From: Streptomyces broussonetiae
GTDB taxonomy: Bacteria > Actinomycetota > Actinomycetes > Streptomycetales > Streptomycetaceae
Assembly: GCF_009796285.1 (NCBI RefSeq)
Contig: NZ_CP047020.1
Coordinates: 806,001-870,000, forward strand
Length of the DNA: 64,000 nucleotides
Reading direction: 5' to 3'
This document shows positions 37,122 to 45,773 of the stretch, piece after piece. The notes under the pieces are model-generated. The model was not told the DNA's origin. It saw only the letters and a list, made by a program, of their open reading frames with translations, and ran no database searches. Numbering within the stretch: position 1 is the stretch's first letter; each line of letters starts with the position of its first letter. Made by a program: the position numbers and the translations under genes.

Positions 37122-37178
37122 GACCACAGCAAACGCCAGGTCCTGCCCAGGGCGCCAAGACCCATTGACGGCACACCT

Positions 37179-37194
37179 ATAGGCTGCAGCCTAT
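37179..37194. promoter_or_regulatory. Perfect 16-bp palindrome overlapping the LysR start codon
   Basis: ATAGGCTGCAGCCTAT is a perfect palindrome. Its last two bases are the first two of the LysR ATG at 37193. It lies in the divergent promoter region with the YciI gene, so a LysR protein bound here could control both genes. Confidence 0.55.
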
Positions 37195-38116
37195 GGCTGC
37201 TGATCACAGGGGTGCGCCGGGCGCGGACGACCTTGCGAACCTGGAGTGGCGACGGCTGCGCTACTTCGTCGCCGTCGCCGAGGCCGGCACGGTCACGGAG
37301 GCGGCCCGGCGTCTGCACATCGCCCAGCCGAGCCTCAGCCAGCAGATCCGGCTGCTGGAGCGCTCCCTCGGCACACCACTGTTCCAGCGCCTGCCAAGGG
37401 GTATGGAGCTGACCGAGCAGGGGCGGCTGGTGCTGGGTGGAGTCAACCGGGCGCTGGGCGAGCTGCGTTCGTCCGTCGCGGCCGCACGCGCCGTCGCGCT
37501 GACGGCCACCGTCGGCCTCTGCCGAGGCGTACCGCAGTCGGTCCTGGCCCGAGCCGAGCAGGTCATGACGCACGGTCAGCGCCTACGGATCGGCTACGAA
37601 CAGGCCGACTCCCAGAGCCAGGTACGACTGCTGCGCGCCGGCGCGCTGGCCTTCGGCATCCTGCGCACCCCCGTGGACGACTCGGGCCTGACGCTGTGCA
37701 CGGTCAACGACGAACCGCTCGGTGTCGTCCTGCACAGGCGGCATCCACTGGCCGGCCGACCAGAACTGACCTGGCCCGAGCTGTCCGGCCAGCGGTTGCT
37801 GTGGTTTCCCGCAGCGCGCGCCCCCGGCTATGCGGCGACCGTCCTCGAATGCCTGCAGAACCACGGGTGGACACCTGAGACGCTCCCCGAGGAGCACAGC
37901 AGCCACACGCTGTTCCGGCATCACCTCATGGGCCATGACGACCTGGTCGCGCTGCGGACGCGGAGCGCTTCCAGCGGTGACCCCGACCTCCTGTGGCGGC
38001 CGGTCGGCCCGGAGCCGCCCCGTGAGCGACTGGCGCTGGCCGCGGCCGCCCACTCGGCCTGGGCCGGACGACTGACCGCCGTCACGACGGACGACCCGGC
38101 CGGCTCCAGCACCTGA
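37193..38116 (+). CDS. LysR-family transcriptional regulator
   Basis: The 307-residue protein has an N-terminal HTH (LRYFVAVAEAGTVTEAARRL, HIAQPSLSQQIRLLE) and a LysR substrate domain. Its target is probably the divergent YciI-family gene. No ribosome site precedes the ATG, and the operator-like palindrome overlaps it, which fits a leaderless mRNA. A hairpin terminator follows. Confidence 0.9.
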   Translation: MAADHRGAPGADDLANLEWRRLRYFVAVAEAGTVTEAARRLHIAQPSLSQQIRLLERSLGTPLFQRLPRGMELTEQGRLVLGGVNRALGELRSSVAAARAVALTATVGLCRGVPQSVLARAEQVMTHGQRLRIGYEQADSQSQVRLLRAGALAFGILRTPVDDSGLTLCTVNDEPLGVVLHRRHPLAGRPELTWPELSGQRLLWFPAARAPGYAATVLECLQNHGWTPETLPEEHSSHTLFRHHLMGHDDLVALRTRSASSGDPDLLWRPVGPEPPRERLALAAAAHSAWAGRLTAVTTDDPAGSST

Positions 38117-38122
38117 CCGTGT

Positions 38123-38145
38123 GTCGGGCAGGTTGCGTGCCCGAC
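38123..38145 (+). terminator. Terminator after the LysR gene
   Basis: GTCGGGCA (38123-38130) pairs with TGCCCGAC (38138-38145) across a 7-nt loop, just past the stop codon. Confidence 0.65.
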
Positions 38146-38290
38146 GGCGAACTCGACCACCACAGTGAGGCGCACCAGGGCCAAGGGCCCGACCGACCTG
38201 GCGTCGTCAGCCGGTGGCGACGTAGTGGCCCGGCTCGAGGTCGGCGCGCAGGTCACTTGGCTTCGCGCTCCCGCACTGTGTGAGCGTGCG

Positions 38291-38665
38291 TCAGCCGGCC
38301 GGTCTGCCGAGGCTGGACAGTCCCCACAGCTCGGCAATCCGGCCGTGCCGGACACGGAAGATCTCCATCATGACGGGTCCGGGCTCCGCACCGTCCGGCC
38401 TGGGCCCCGAAAGCCCGTGCAGCACGGAGCGGACGGCGACCCGGTCGCGGTCCACGAGCATGTCCTCGACGCAGACCCGGATGCCGGGATGGGCCTCGAA
38501 CATTGCGGACCAGGCATCGGCGACGGCCCCGACGCCGGTCGTTCTCAGCGGATGGCTCACGAAGTCCGGCGCGAGAATCGTCTCCAGGGCCGCCAAGTCC
38601 CGCCCGTTGAAGGCCTCGTACATACGTAGGCCGACGGCTCCCGCGCCCTGTGCCTCATCCCTCAC
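38291..38665 (-). CDS. SnoaL-like / ester cyclase-fold protein
   Basis: The 124-residue protein has the cone-shaped alpha+beta fold pattern: MYEAFNGRDLAALETILAPD, FVSHPLRTTGVGAVADAWSA, and MMEIFRVRHGRIAELWGLS. The conserved residues in FRVRHGRIAELW are typical of SnoaL/NTF2-like proteins. Its GTG start overlaps the stop of the DUF3224 gene by 4 bp, so the two are co-translated. The substrate is unknown. Confidence 0.8.
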   Translation of the reverse strand: MRDEAQGAGAVGLRMYEAFNGRDLAALETILAPDFVSHPLRTTGVGAVADAWSAMFEAHPGIRVCVEDMLVDRDRVAVRSVLHGLSGPRPDGAEPGPVMMEIFRVRHGRIAELWGLSSLGRPAG

Positions 38666-39078
38666 CGGCTCGCCACCAACTCGTAGTCGAACCAGATCCG
38701 ATGCGTTCCATCGGCGTCGACGGCGATGCCTCCGGCACCTGAGATCCCGGCCAGCTCTCCCGTCCCGCTCGAGGGCACGATGGTGAAGAACTCCGCGGTG
38801 CGGTCGCTGCCGGTCGTCGTCGCCGAGTGCACGAAGTTGAACGTGCCGGCCCTGCCGGACAGTGCTCCTTCGAAGGACTCCATGGCCACGTAGGTGCCCA
38901 CGCCGGTCGTCTGGTCGAAGGCAGCCGTGAAGAGGGTCGCCGAGCGGCCGACGACGTCGCCCTCGAAGTGCTTCTCGATCGTCGCGACACCCACCGGGAG
39001 CCCGGTGGACACAGCCGGTTCCGGTACCAGTTCGGTCGGGACGAACGCTTTGACGGTGAACGATCCTGAAGCTCTCAT
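38662..39078 (-). CDS. DUF3224 family protein
   Basis: The 138-residue soluble protein matches DUF3224: MRASGSFTVKAFVPTEL, GVATIEKHFEGDVVGRSAT, GTYVAMESFEGALSGRAGTF and GISGAGGIAVDADGTHRIWF. The fold is a small beta-barrel related to allene oxide cyclase-like proteins. No function is established. It is the first gene of a two-gene unit with the SnoaL-like gene. Confidence 0.87.
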   Translation of the reverse strand: MRASGSFTVKAFVPTELVPEPAVSTGLPVGVATIEKHFEGDVVGRSATLFTAAFDQTTGVGTYVAMESFEGALSGRAGTFNFVHSATTTGSDRTAEFFTIVPSSGTGELAGISGAGGIAVDADGTHRIWFDYELVASR

Positions 39079-39182
39079 GCAACGACCGTATCGGCCGGGT
39101 CTGACATCGCCCCCGACCTCGTCGGCCCCTACCGCCCAGCCGAGCGGCACACCCCGTCACACCGGTGGGCCGAAGACCGGGC

Positions 39183-40160
39183 TCAGCCGCGCAAGGCGAA
39201 CTCCTCGGCGATGTCCTGCGGCCCGGCGCCGGCGGCCAGCAGGAGCCGGAGCAGTACCCGGGCCTTGTACGGGTCGAGGAAGGCCCCGTCGATCAGGCCG
39301 CGTCGGCGCAGGTCCGCCTCCGAGCCGGGTGCGTGGTAGGTGTGCCGCAGGACGGAACCGCTCCCGGTGCGCGAGGTCAGCACGACCGGCATCCGCTCGG
39401 CCAGCGCGCCGAGTCGCGGGGCGAGCGCCGCCGGCACGTGGCCGACGCCGAAACCGGCGACGATCAGGCCCTGGTACGTGGCCTCGAGCCCCTCGAGCCG
39501 GGCACCGTCGTCGTCCAGGGTGACCACGTGCAGGGCGACGCGAGCGGCCTCGAGGCGCTCCCGGTCGAATGCGGCCGACAGCGGCTCGTGCCGGGGAGCG
39601 GCGAGGAGCATCCGTACCCGGCCCTCTACGACGTGTCCGAGCGGGCCGGTGTTCGGTGAGGCGAAGGCCGCCGGGTTCGTGCTGTGCGTCTTGCGCACCC
39701 AGCGTGCCGCGTGCACCTCGTCGTTGAGGACGACCAGTGGGCCGGCACCACGCGACTCCCCCGCTGCGGCGACGCGCACGGCGGCGAGCACGTTGGCCGG
39801 GCCGTCCGCCCCCGCCATGGCCGGTTGCCGCATCGCACCGGTCAGCACGAACGGCGCCTCGTGCGGCCACACCAGGTCGATCAGGAACGCCGTCTCCTCC
39901 AGGGTGTCGGTGCCCTGCGTGACGACGACGCCGTCGGCGCCGTCGGCCACGGCCCGCGAGGCGATGGCGACCACGTCGAGAACCTGCGCGAAGGTGAGAT
40001 CTCCGCTGGGTACGGCCTGCACGTCCCGTACCTCGACCGGGACGCCCAGTTCCGCCAGGCCCGGCACGGCCGCGGTGATCTCGGCACCGGTCAGTCGCGT
40101 TCCCCGCGCGCCGCCCGGCACCGATATCGTGCCCCCGAGTGCCATCAGCACGACGCCCAA
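39183..40160 (-). CDS. Asparaginase family protein (type I/II L-asparaginase-like)
   Basis: The 325-residue protein hydrolyses asparagine, or a related amide, to aspartate and ammonia. The first catalytic Thr is in LMALGGTISVPGG. The second motif VVTQGTDTLEETAFLIDLVW carries the Thr-Asp pair. Lys in VRKTHSTNPAAFASPN is also conserved. It has no signal peptide, so it is cytoplasmic. TTG 40160 is chosen because the first beta strand needs the residues before the ATG at 40145. A GTG at 40151 is also possible. A 15-bp palindrome lies about 80 bp upstream. Confidence 0.88.
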   Translation of the reverse strand: MGVVLMALGGTISVPGGARGTRLTGAEITAAVPGLAELGVPVEVRDVQAVPSGDLTFAQVLDVVAIASRAVADGADGVVVTQGTDTLEETAFLIDLVWPHEAPFVLTGAMRQPAMAGADGPANVLAAVRVAAAGESRGAGPLVVLNDEVHAARWVRKTHSTNPAAFASPNTGPLGHVVEGRVRMLLAAPRHEPLSAAFDRERLEAARVALHVVTLDDDGARLEGLEATYQGLIVAGFGVGHVPAALAPRLGALAERMPVVLTSRTGSGSVLRHTYHAPGSEADLRRRGLIDGAFLDPYKARVLLRLLLAAGAGPQDIAEEFALRG

Positions 40161-40240
40161 CGCCCGCCCCCTCGCCTCGCACTTCGCCGGACGGAGACCC
40201 GCCGGGCGCCCCCAACCTACAGGTCGTGCACGGGTGCTCG

Positions 40241-40255
40241 ACCCGTACTACGGGT
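40241..40255. promoter_or_regulatory. Perfect palindrome upstream of the asparaginase gene
   Basis: ACCCGTA-C-TACGGGT is a 15-bp perfect dyad with one central base, in the gene-free 317-bp gap between the divergent asparaginase and VOC genes. It could be an operator. Confidence 0.4.
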
Positions 40256-40477
40256 TCACGCAGTGATGTCCGCCGAACTGCCGCTCCCAGCGGGGTTCCG
40301 CGCGGCCTCCGCCCCGGGCGCCGTGTCCGTGGCCGACGCGACAGGAATGCCGCCTGTTCGGGTGGAATCTGCGGACCGCTCCCGGCCGGGTGACGGCTGC
40401 CGCGCTCGGACCCGCCACCCATCCGTAAGGCTGGGCGAGATCGATGTGCACCGAGCCGTCCGAGAGGGAGCAGCGCC

Positions 40478-41248
40478 ATGGAGATGACGTCCTACAAGCC
40501 GGGCACACCGTCCTGGGTCGACCTGGGCAGCCCCCGTACCGACCAGGCAGTGACGTTCTATACGGCGCTGTTCGGCTGGCAGGCGGAGGAAGCAGAGCCG
40601 GGGGCCGGCGGCTACCGGATCATGACGCTGCGGGGCAAGCCGGTGGCGGGGATCGGGCCGCAGACGCAGCCCGGTCGCCCGCGCTGGTCGACCTACATCG
40701 CGACGGCGGATGCCGCGGCGACGGCCACGGCGGTCCAGGCGGCCGGTGGCCAGACGCTGCTGCCACCGATGCAGGTCATGGATGCGGGGACGACGGCGGT
40801 GTTCGCCGACCCCTCCGGCGCGGCGTTCGGCGTGTGGCAGGAGGGCAAGCACCACGGCGCGGGCATCGTCAACGAGCCCGGTTCCTTTTGCTGGAACGAA
40901 CTGCTGACGCACACGCCGGATACGGCGGTCCCGTTCTACCGGGAGGTGTTCGGCTGGGACGCGAAGAAGATCCCGATGGGCGAGACGACCTACACGGAGT
41001 GGGATCTGGACGGCCGCGAGGTGGGCGGCATGGTCAATATGGACGAACAGAATTTCCCTCCGCAGATGCCTCCGATCTGGATGGTCTACTTCGCCGTGGA
41101 CGACACGGAGGAGACGGTCGGCAAGGTGACCGCCCTGGGTGGTTCGGTACTCGTCCCGCCGACCGACCTCCCGGTGGGCCGGTTCGCGGTCGTCGCCGAC
41201 CTGCACGGCGCGGTGTTCCAGGTGATCAAGTTGACGAGGCAGAGCTGA
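40478..41248 (+). CDS. Two-domain VOC-family protein
   Basis: The 256-residue protein has two tandem VOC domains of about 120 residues each. The first begins PSWVDLGSPRTDQAVTFYTALFGWQ. The second begins GSFCWNELLTHTPDTAVPFYREVFGWD. The hydroxylase/CFP30B-like subfamily is common in actinobacteria, and its substrate is unknown. GGGAGCAG lies 8 bases before the ATG. Confidence 0.87.
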   Translation: MEMTSYKPGTPSWVDLGSPRTDQAVTFYTALFGWQAEEAEPGAGGYRIMTLRGKPVAGIGPQTQPGRPRWSTYIATADAAATATAVQAAGGQTLLPPMQVMDAGTTAVFADPSGAAFGVWQEGKHHGAGIVNEPGSFCWNELLTHTPDTAVPFYREVFGWDAKKIPMGETTYTEWDLDGREVGGMVNMDEQNFPPQMPPIWMVYFAVDDTEETVGKVTALGGSVLVPPTDLPVGRFAVVADLHGAVFQVIKLTRQS

Positions 41249-41559
41249 TCTCGGCGGCGCCTGAGTGAACGTACGGGCGCCGAGGCGCACGCGTCCCCCT
41301 TCGACGCGAGCTGCTCGGCTTGCGTCGAACGCCGTGCTACGACGCAACTGCCCGGCGCGCCAGGGGAACTCGGGGCTTCCCGCCACGTCCAGCCTCGACT
41401 ACGCGCCCGCCGCGCCTGACGCCGGCCAAGGCCGCACGGCACCGCCGGGGTGACCGGCCTGTGCCCGGCGGACCGATACCGTCGCTGCCCTCGGCCGCGG
41501 GACGCCGGCCTGCCGGGCACCGTCGTCGGTGCTGCCGCCGACCGCTGTTGTCGCGAGGT

Positions 41560-42588
41560 TCAGCGTGCGGCGCGCAGTTCGGCGTACAGCTCCGGTCCCG
41601 TCCATGTGCGTGGCGTGGACTCCGCCTCGTGCACCAACGTGACGAGACGCGCGTTGGCGGGGGCGCTTCGTCCGTGGGCGGTGGCGAGGGCGACAATCTC
41701 GCCCTGCAGTGAGTCGATCTCCGTGGGCCGGCCGCGCTGCAGGTCCTCCCACATCGACGAGCGCGCGTGGGCGTCGATCCGCAGGGACGCTGCCGCCACC
41801 CGGCGGAAGAGGGCGTCGGGCAGCCCCAGAACGTACGGGGTGACGCCGGGCGCGGTGGGACCGAGGCGGGCGGGGGCGATCCCGGCGGCGCGGTAGACGG
41901 CGAGGGCCTCTCGCTGGCACAGGGCCAGGCAGCGGCGGAAGTCCCGCCCGCCGAGCTGGTCGCGCAGCGGCAGCCCGGACAGGGCGTTGATCGCGTTGTT
42001 GAGGTTCATCAGCAGCTTCGCGTGCTGCACTTCGGACATGTCGGTACGGGCCTCGATGGCCAGTCCCGCCTCGCGGAAGGCGGCGAACAGCACGTCGTCG
42101 GGCTCGGTCATGAGCCTGCCCGGCATGCCCTGGTGCACGGTACCGGGCTCGGACTGCACCACGTTGTAGGGCACCATCCCGGCCAGCACGGTGTGACCGG
42201 GGAGCGCAGCGCGCAGGGTGGCGGGGTTGTGCAGCCCGTTCTGGAAGCTGACGACGACGACGCCGGGGGCGAGATGAGCGGCGAGGTCCCGGGCGGCGGC
42301 CCCGGTGGCGGCGCTCTTCACGGTGACCAGCACATAGTCGGCGTCCGCCGCGGCCTCGGGGCCGGTGGCCGGCGTCAGCCGGTCCGGCGCGAGGTGGACG
42401 GGCGGCCGGACGGAACTGCTGAGGGTGAGTCCCCGCTCGCGCAGCACGTCCATCGTGGCGGACCGGCCGATCAACGTCACGTCGTGCCCGGCGGCGACGA
42501 GGTGGCCGCCGAGATGACAGCCGATACTGCCGGCACCGAGGACGGCGAAGCGGGGCTTGGGCATACGCGCAACGGTCACGGCCGTCAT
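41560..42588 (-). CDS. Ketopantoate reductase-family protein (2-dehydropantoate 2-reductase-like)
   Basis: The 342-residue protein has an NADP-binding N-terminus (RFAVLGAGSIGCHLGGHLVA). The catalytic Lys is in QHAKLLMNLNNAINAL, and the C-terminal signature SSMWEDLQRGRPTEIDSLQG is clear. The classical role is reduction of ketopantoate to pantoate for coenzyme A. Since no other pantothenate gene is nearby and Streptomyces often carries several homologues, this one may act on another 2-oxo acid. The ATG at 42564 (MPKPRFAV) is an alternative start. The 311-bp gap 41249-41559 downstream shows nothing recognisable. Confidence 0.85.
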   Translation of the reverse strand: MTAVTVARMPKPRFAVLGAGSIGCHLGGHLVAAGHDVTLIGRSATMDVLRERGLTLSSSVRPPVHLAPDRLTPATGPEAAADADYVLVTVKSAATGAAARDLAAHLAPGVVVVSFQNGLHNPATLRAALPGHTVLAGMVPYNVVQSEPGTVHQGMPGRLMTEPDDVLFAAFREAGLAIEARTDMSEVQHAKLLMNLNNAINALSGLPLRDQLGGRDFRRCLALCQREALAVYRAAGIAPARLGPTAPGVTPYVLGLPDALFRRVAAASLRIDAHARSSMWEDLQRGRPTEIDSLQGEIVALATAHGRSAPANARLVTLVHEAESTPRTWTGPELYAELRAAR

Positions 42589-42621
42589 CGTTCACCACGT
42601 GTCGTCGCTGGTCAACGGGCA

Positions 42622-43476
42622 TCATGCCGGGAAGTCCGCGCGCAGGTCCACGGCGAGAAACGGTGTCAGGAGAGCCAGCAGTGCTTCGGGGCGGTCCAGC
42701 GGGATGATGTGGCCGCAGTCCTCTATGACGTGGGCCTCCAGATCGTCGGCGTACGGACGGAGCTGGTGTTCGAGCGCGCTGCCCACGGGACGGGCCCCGA
42801 TCGTCATCGCGGGGACGGTCAGGCGAGCCGAGTCCAGAGCCGCCCGGATCTGCCGGTCGGTGGTCGCCAGCGCCCGGTACGGGCCGAACGCGCTGCGCAG
42901 CGCCTCCTTGCCGACGTAGGTCCGGACGATGTGGGCCCGGACGTCCGGCCGTACGCCGCGCACGGGCGTACCGCGGTCGAGGAACCATCCGATGTAGCCC
43001 TCCTCATGACCTACGAGCACGGACTCCGCAAGTCCGGGTTCTGCGTGGAAGCCGAACCACCACGGTGGGCCGTCGGCGAGGAACGCCTCGGCGCCGGGCA
43101 GGAGGCCCAGCAACGATTCCATGATCACCAGCTGTCGTACGAGATCCGGTCGGCGCATCGCCAGCAGAAACGCGGGCGGCGTGCCGACGTCGATGCCCAC
43201 CACCGCCGCGGAGGTCACGCCGAGCGCTTCCAGCAGCCCTTCCGCGTCGAGGGCCAGGGTGCCGGCGTCGTAGCCGTCCTTCGGCCGGGCGCTGTCGCCG
43301 AAGCCCCGCAGATCCGGCGCGATCACTTGATGCCGTTCGGCCAATCCGCCGATGACGTCGGTCCACAGCCGCCAGGAGTGCGGGAAGCCGTGCAGCAGCA
43401 GAACGGCCGGGCCGTGTCCGGCCGTGGCCACGTGGAGGTCGACGCCGTTGACCGTGATCCGGCGCAGCTGGACCAT
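42622..43476 (-). CDS. Alpha/beta hydrolase (epoxide hydrolase/haloalkane dehalogenase-like)
   Basis: The 284-residue protein has HGFPHSWRLW (HGxP oxyanion motif), DLRGFGDSARP, and nucleophile elbow VVGIDVGTPPA with Asp in the nucleophile position (GxDxG). The late His is in VIEDCGHIIPLDRPE. Asp nucleophile plus HGFP indicates an epoxide hydrolase-type enzyme. The ATG has AAGGGAG upstream. It is divergent from an HxlR regulator. Confidence 0.87.
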   Translation of the reverse strand: MVQLRRITVNGVDLHVATAGHGPAVLLLHGFPHSWRLWTDVIGGLAERHQVIAPDLRGFGDSARPKDGYDAGTLALDAEGLLEALGVTSAAVVGIDVGTPPAFLLAMRRPDLVRQLVIMESLLGLLPGAEAFLADGPPWWFGFHAEPGLAESVLVGHEEGYIGWFLDRGTPVRGVRPDVRAHIVRTYVGKEALRSAFGPYRALATTDRQIRAALDSARLTVPAMTIGARPVGSALEHQLRPYADDLEAHVIEDCGHIIPLDRPEALLALLTPFLAVDLRADFPA

Positions 43477-43572
43477 GTTGCTCCCTTGAGTAACCAATGG
43501 TGACAAGAGAACGGTAGGTAACTAGGCTGAAGCGGCCAAGACCGCACTTCGTCTTCAGGTGGTGAGCCACAG

Positions 43573-43986
43573 GTGACTGTCGAGGTGTCCCCGCAGGACG
43601 AAAGTGCCCGCGCGGGCGCACGGGGTGATCTGTTCGATCCCCAGTGCCCGACGCGCCGGCTGCTCGACCGGATCGGTACGAAGTGGACCTCGATGGCGGT
43701 CAAGGTCCTGGCGGAGGCGTCCCCGCACGAGGTGCGCTTCAGCGAGCTGCTGCGTCGTATGCCCGGCATCTCGCAGAAGATGCTGTCGGTGACCCTGCAG
43801 AACCTGGCCCAGGACGGTTTGGTCGCGCGTCGGGTGGAGCCGGCGGTCCCGCCACGCGTGCACTACCGGCTCACCGAACTCGGCCTGTCCCTCGATGGCG
43901 CGCTCGCGGTGGTCCGCGCCTGGGCCGAGGAGCACATGGCCGAAGTCGACCGTGCGAACGAGGTGCACCGGCAGGATCTCCAGTGA
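43573..43986 (+). CDS. HxlR-family transcriptional regulator
   Basis: In this 137-residue protein the signature C-P at the start of the domain is present (DPQCPTRRLLDRIGTKWTSM), followed by the winged helix (FSELLRRMPGISQKMLSVTL). HxlR regulators often sense reactive electrophiles and control a divergent detoxification enzyme. Here the divergent gene is the alpha/beta hydrolase. Direct GTAAC repeats at 43490-43494 and 43518-43522 lie in the shared promoter region. The start is GTG. Confidence 0.87.
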   Translation: MTVEVSPQDESARAGARGDLFDPQCPTRRLLDRIGTKWTSMAVKVLAEASPHEVRFSELLRRMPGISQKMLSVTLQNLAQDGLVARRVEPAVPPRVHYRLTELGLSLDGALAVVRAWAEEHMAEVDRANEVHRQDLQ

Positions 43987-44003
43987 GGTCGGTGGCGGGC
44001 CCG

Positions 44004-44180
44004 GTCGAGGAGACGATGGCGGCTCCGCACGACGTCGTCGGGGCGGGCAAGGCCTGCTCCATCGGCGCCTCCTCGGTGCAGGCCGGGCAGCCGAGATGCA
44101 GCAGGCCGCGGAGGGGTACGGCTGGACGCAGTTCGTGTCCATGCAGGACCAGTACAACCTGCTGCACGCCGCCGCGCGGA
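44004..44180 (+). pseudogene. Aldo/keto reductase fragment, frameshifted
   Basis: ETMAAPHDVVGAGKACSIGASS in one frame and AAEMQQAAEGYGWTQFVSMQ followed by DQYNLL in another together match the middle of aldo/keto reductases (KxxxIGxSN region and the QxxYNLL segment). The rest of the gene is absent. From 44190 to 44584 I see no gene, and a minus-strand frame there is unrecognisable. Confidence 0.65.
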
Positions 44181-44584
44181 GGCAGGCCCGGACGTCGGCT
44201 TCCGTGACCGCGCGCTCTCCTCGACACCGATCAGGCGATCGCGGACGCGCATGCCGGTCTGCTTCTGGCCGACCGACGGCGACCCGGACCGGACGGCTCA
44301 GGTCAGACCGGAAGCCGAGGGTGAGGTGAGCGATCTTGGGTTGGTGGGCCACACCAGGTCGAGTGTGCCCACAGGCCGGGAACGCCCCGTGCGATCCAGC
44401 GCAGCGCGCGCGGCCAGGCCCCCGACGGGGCGTGCGGCTTCCTCCCGGTCACCGAACAGTTCGCCGACCGCCGGGGCCATGACGCCGTACCGGGCCACGC
44501 GACGCCGGGGGGCAGGGAGCGGTCGCGCACGGTCGTAGACCGGTCCGGGCACCGGGCGAGATCCCGCAGGGCCGTATTCGCGGA

Positions 44585-45103
44585 CTAGCCGTCGTGCGGA
44601 CCATGGACTGTCCGCCGGCGCGGGGCCTCGTCGTCGGGGACGTCCGGGGAGGCGAAGTGGAACGGCACTTCGAGGTACCGGGCCAGGGCACGTCCCGCTT
44701 CGTCGGCAGCAGTGCCCGGCGGAGGCCCGCCTGCGCGGCGGTGGACGGTCGCCAGGTGCCCCTCTCCCGATGGGTCGTCCAGGACCGCGACCAGGACCAC
44801 GAACCAGTCGTGGACGGTGTCCCCGTCCCATACGGCCTCCACCGCCACCACGCGGCCCGGGTGGGAGGCAGCACGGGCGGCGAGTGAGCCGACGTCGAGC
44901 GGATCGGGCTGCCTGCGCCGCACGCGGTCACCGAAGAACTCGTAGCGTGCGTAGACCACTTGCTCCGCCTCACGCAGGCCCAGCCCGAGAGGGCGCAGCG
45001 CTTCCCACACGGCCTTGACCGCCATGAGCATGCGGTCGCAGAGCACATACTCGTCGACCTGCTGGCGGGTCTCCTCCTCCAGGCAGGTCCACCACTCGCT
45101 CAT
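44585..45103 (-). CDS. Hypothetical protein
   Basis: The 172-residue acidic soluble protein starts MSEWWTCLEEETRQQVDEYV, followed by LCDRMLMAVKAVWEALRPLG, then an alpha/beta part with VVAVEAVWDGDTVHDWFVVL. It has no membrane segment or known motif. The C-terminal 25 residues are charged and Pro-rich. I do not recognise the family. Protein-like composition over the full length and a sensible start support a real gene. Confidence 0.65.
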   Translation of the reverse strand: MSEWWTCLEEETRQQVDEYVLCDRMLMAVKAVWEALRPLGLGLREAEQVVYARYEFFGDRVRRRQPDPLDVGSLAARAASHPGRVVAVEAVWDGDTVHDWFVVLVAVLDDPSGEGHLATVHRRAGGPPPGTAADEAGRALARYLEVPFHFASPDVPDDEAPRRRTVHGPHDG

Positions 45104-45179
45104 TCAGCCACCGTGCATCCCGTGAAATGCGCCATGCGCCGAAGGTATCTCGGGCGCTGCGGTTCCCTCTTCTCCGGGA

Positions 45180-45710
45180 TCACAAGTCCAAGGCAGTGCA
45201 CGCGGATCGATGCCATCGGATCTCGCCATCGTGCCATTGGTCGGTTGGTGTGAGACCGGCGGCCGTGGCGACGGCGGCGGAGGCCCGGTGTTCGGGATGG
45301 ATGTGAGCGGTGACAGCGCGCACCTCCTGCCGGCCGAGCCAGCCGACAAGCCCTCGGACCGCTTCGGTGGCGATGCCGCTTCCCTGCCACGGGGTCCCCA
45401 CCACCCAGGCGATCTCGGCGACGGGGGCGTGGCCGCAGGTGCTGACCGTCGCCTGGACGGTGCCGGTCAGGCAGGCCGCGTCACGCAGCCGGATCACCCA
45501 GTTCAGCCAGGTGACGGCGAGTTCCGGAGAGCCTGCGGTCCAGCGCCGGTAGCGCGCGAGCAGGGCTTCCGGGGTGTCCGGAGTGCCGCCGATGAAGGTG
45601 TGCAGGGCCGGGTCGGACAGCACGCCGGACATCTCCTCGGCGTGCTCGACGCGCAGCGGCAGCAGGTCCAGGCGCGCGGTGCAGAAGGTCCGGGCCGCCA
45701 GGGCACTCAT
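45180..45710 (-). CDS. GNAT-family N-acetyltransferase
   Basis: The 176-residue protein starts with TARLDLLPLRVEHAEEM. The acetyl-CoA binding motif A is VAEIAWVVGTPWQGSGIATEAVRGLVGWL (Q/R-x-x-G-x-G/A type). HIHPEHRASAAVATAAGLTP follows. It resembles the RimJ-like branch that acetylates proteins or small amines. The substrate is unknown. Confidence 0.87.
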   Translation of the reverse strand: MSALAARTFCTARLDLLPLRVEHAEEMSGVLSDPALHTFIGGTPDTPEALLARYRRWTAGSPELAVTWLNWVIRLRDAACLTGTVQATVSTCGHAPVAEIAWVVGTPWQGSGIATEAVRGLVGWLGRQEVRAVTAHIHPEHRASAAVATAAGLTPTDQWHDGEIRWHRSACTALDL

Positions 45711-45773
45711 GCCGCCACCACCGACGGGTGCTCGCCGAGCCTTCCCCGTCCCCGGCGCCGTGAGGCGCCGGGG

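Noticed and set aside
44298..44584. A minus-strand open frame downstream of the hypothetical gene
   Set aside because: Possible gene debris, but no family match that I can name and no start signal.
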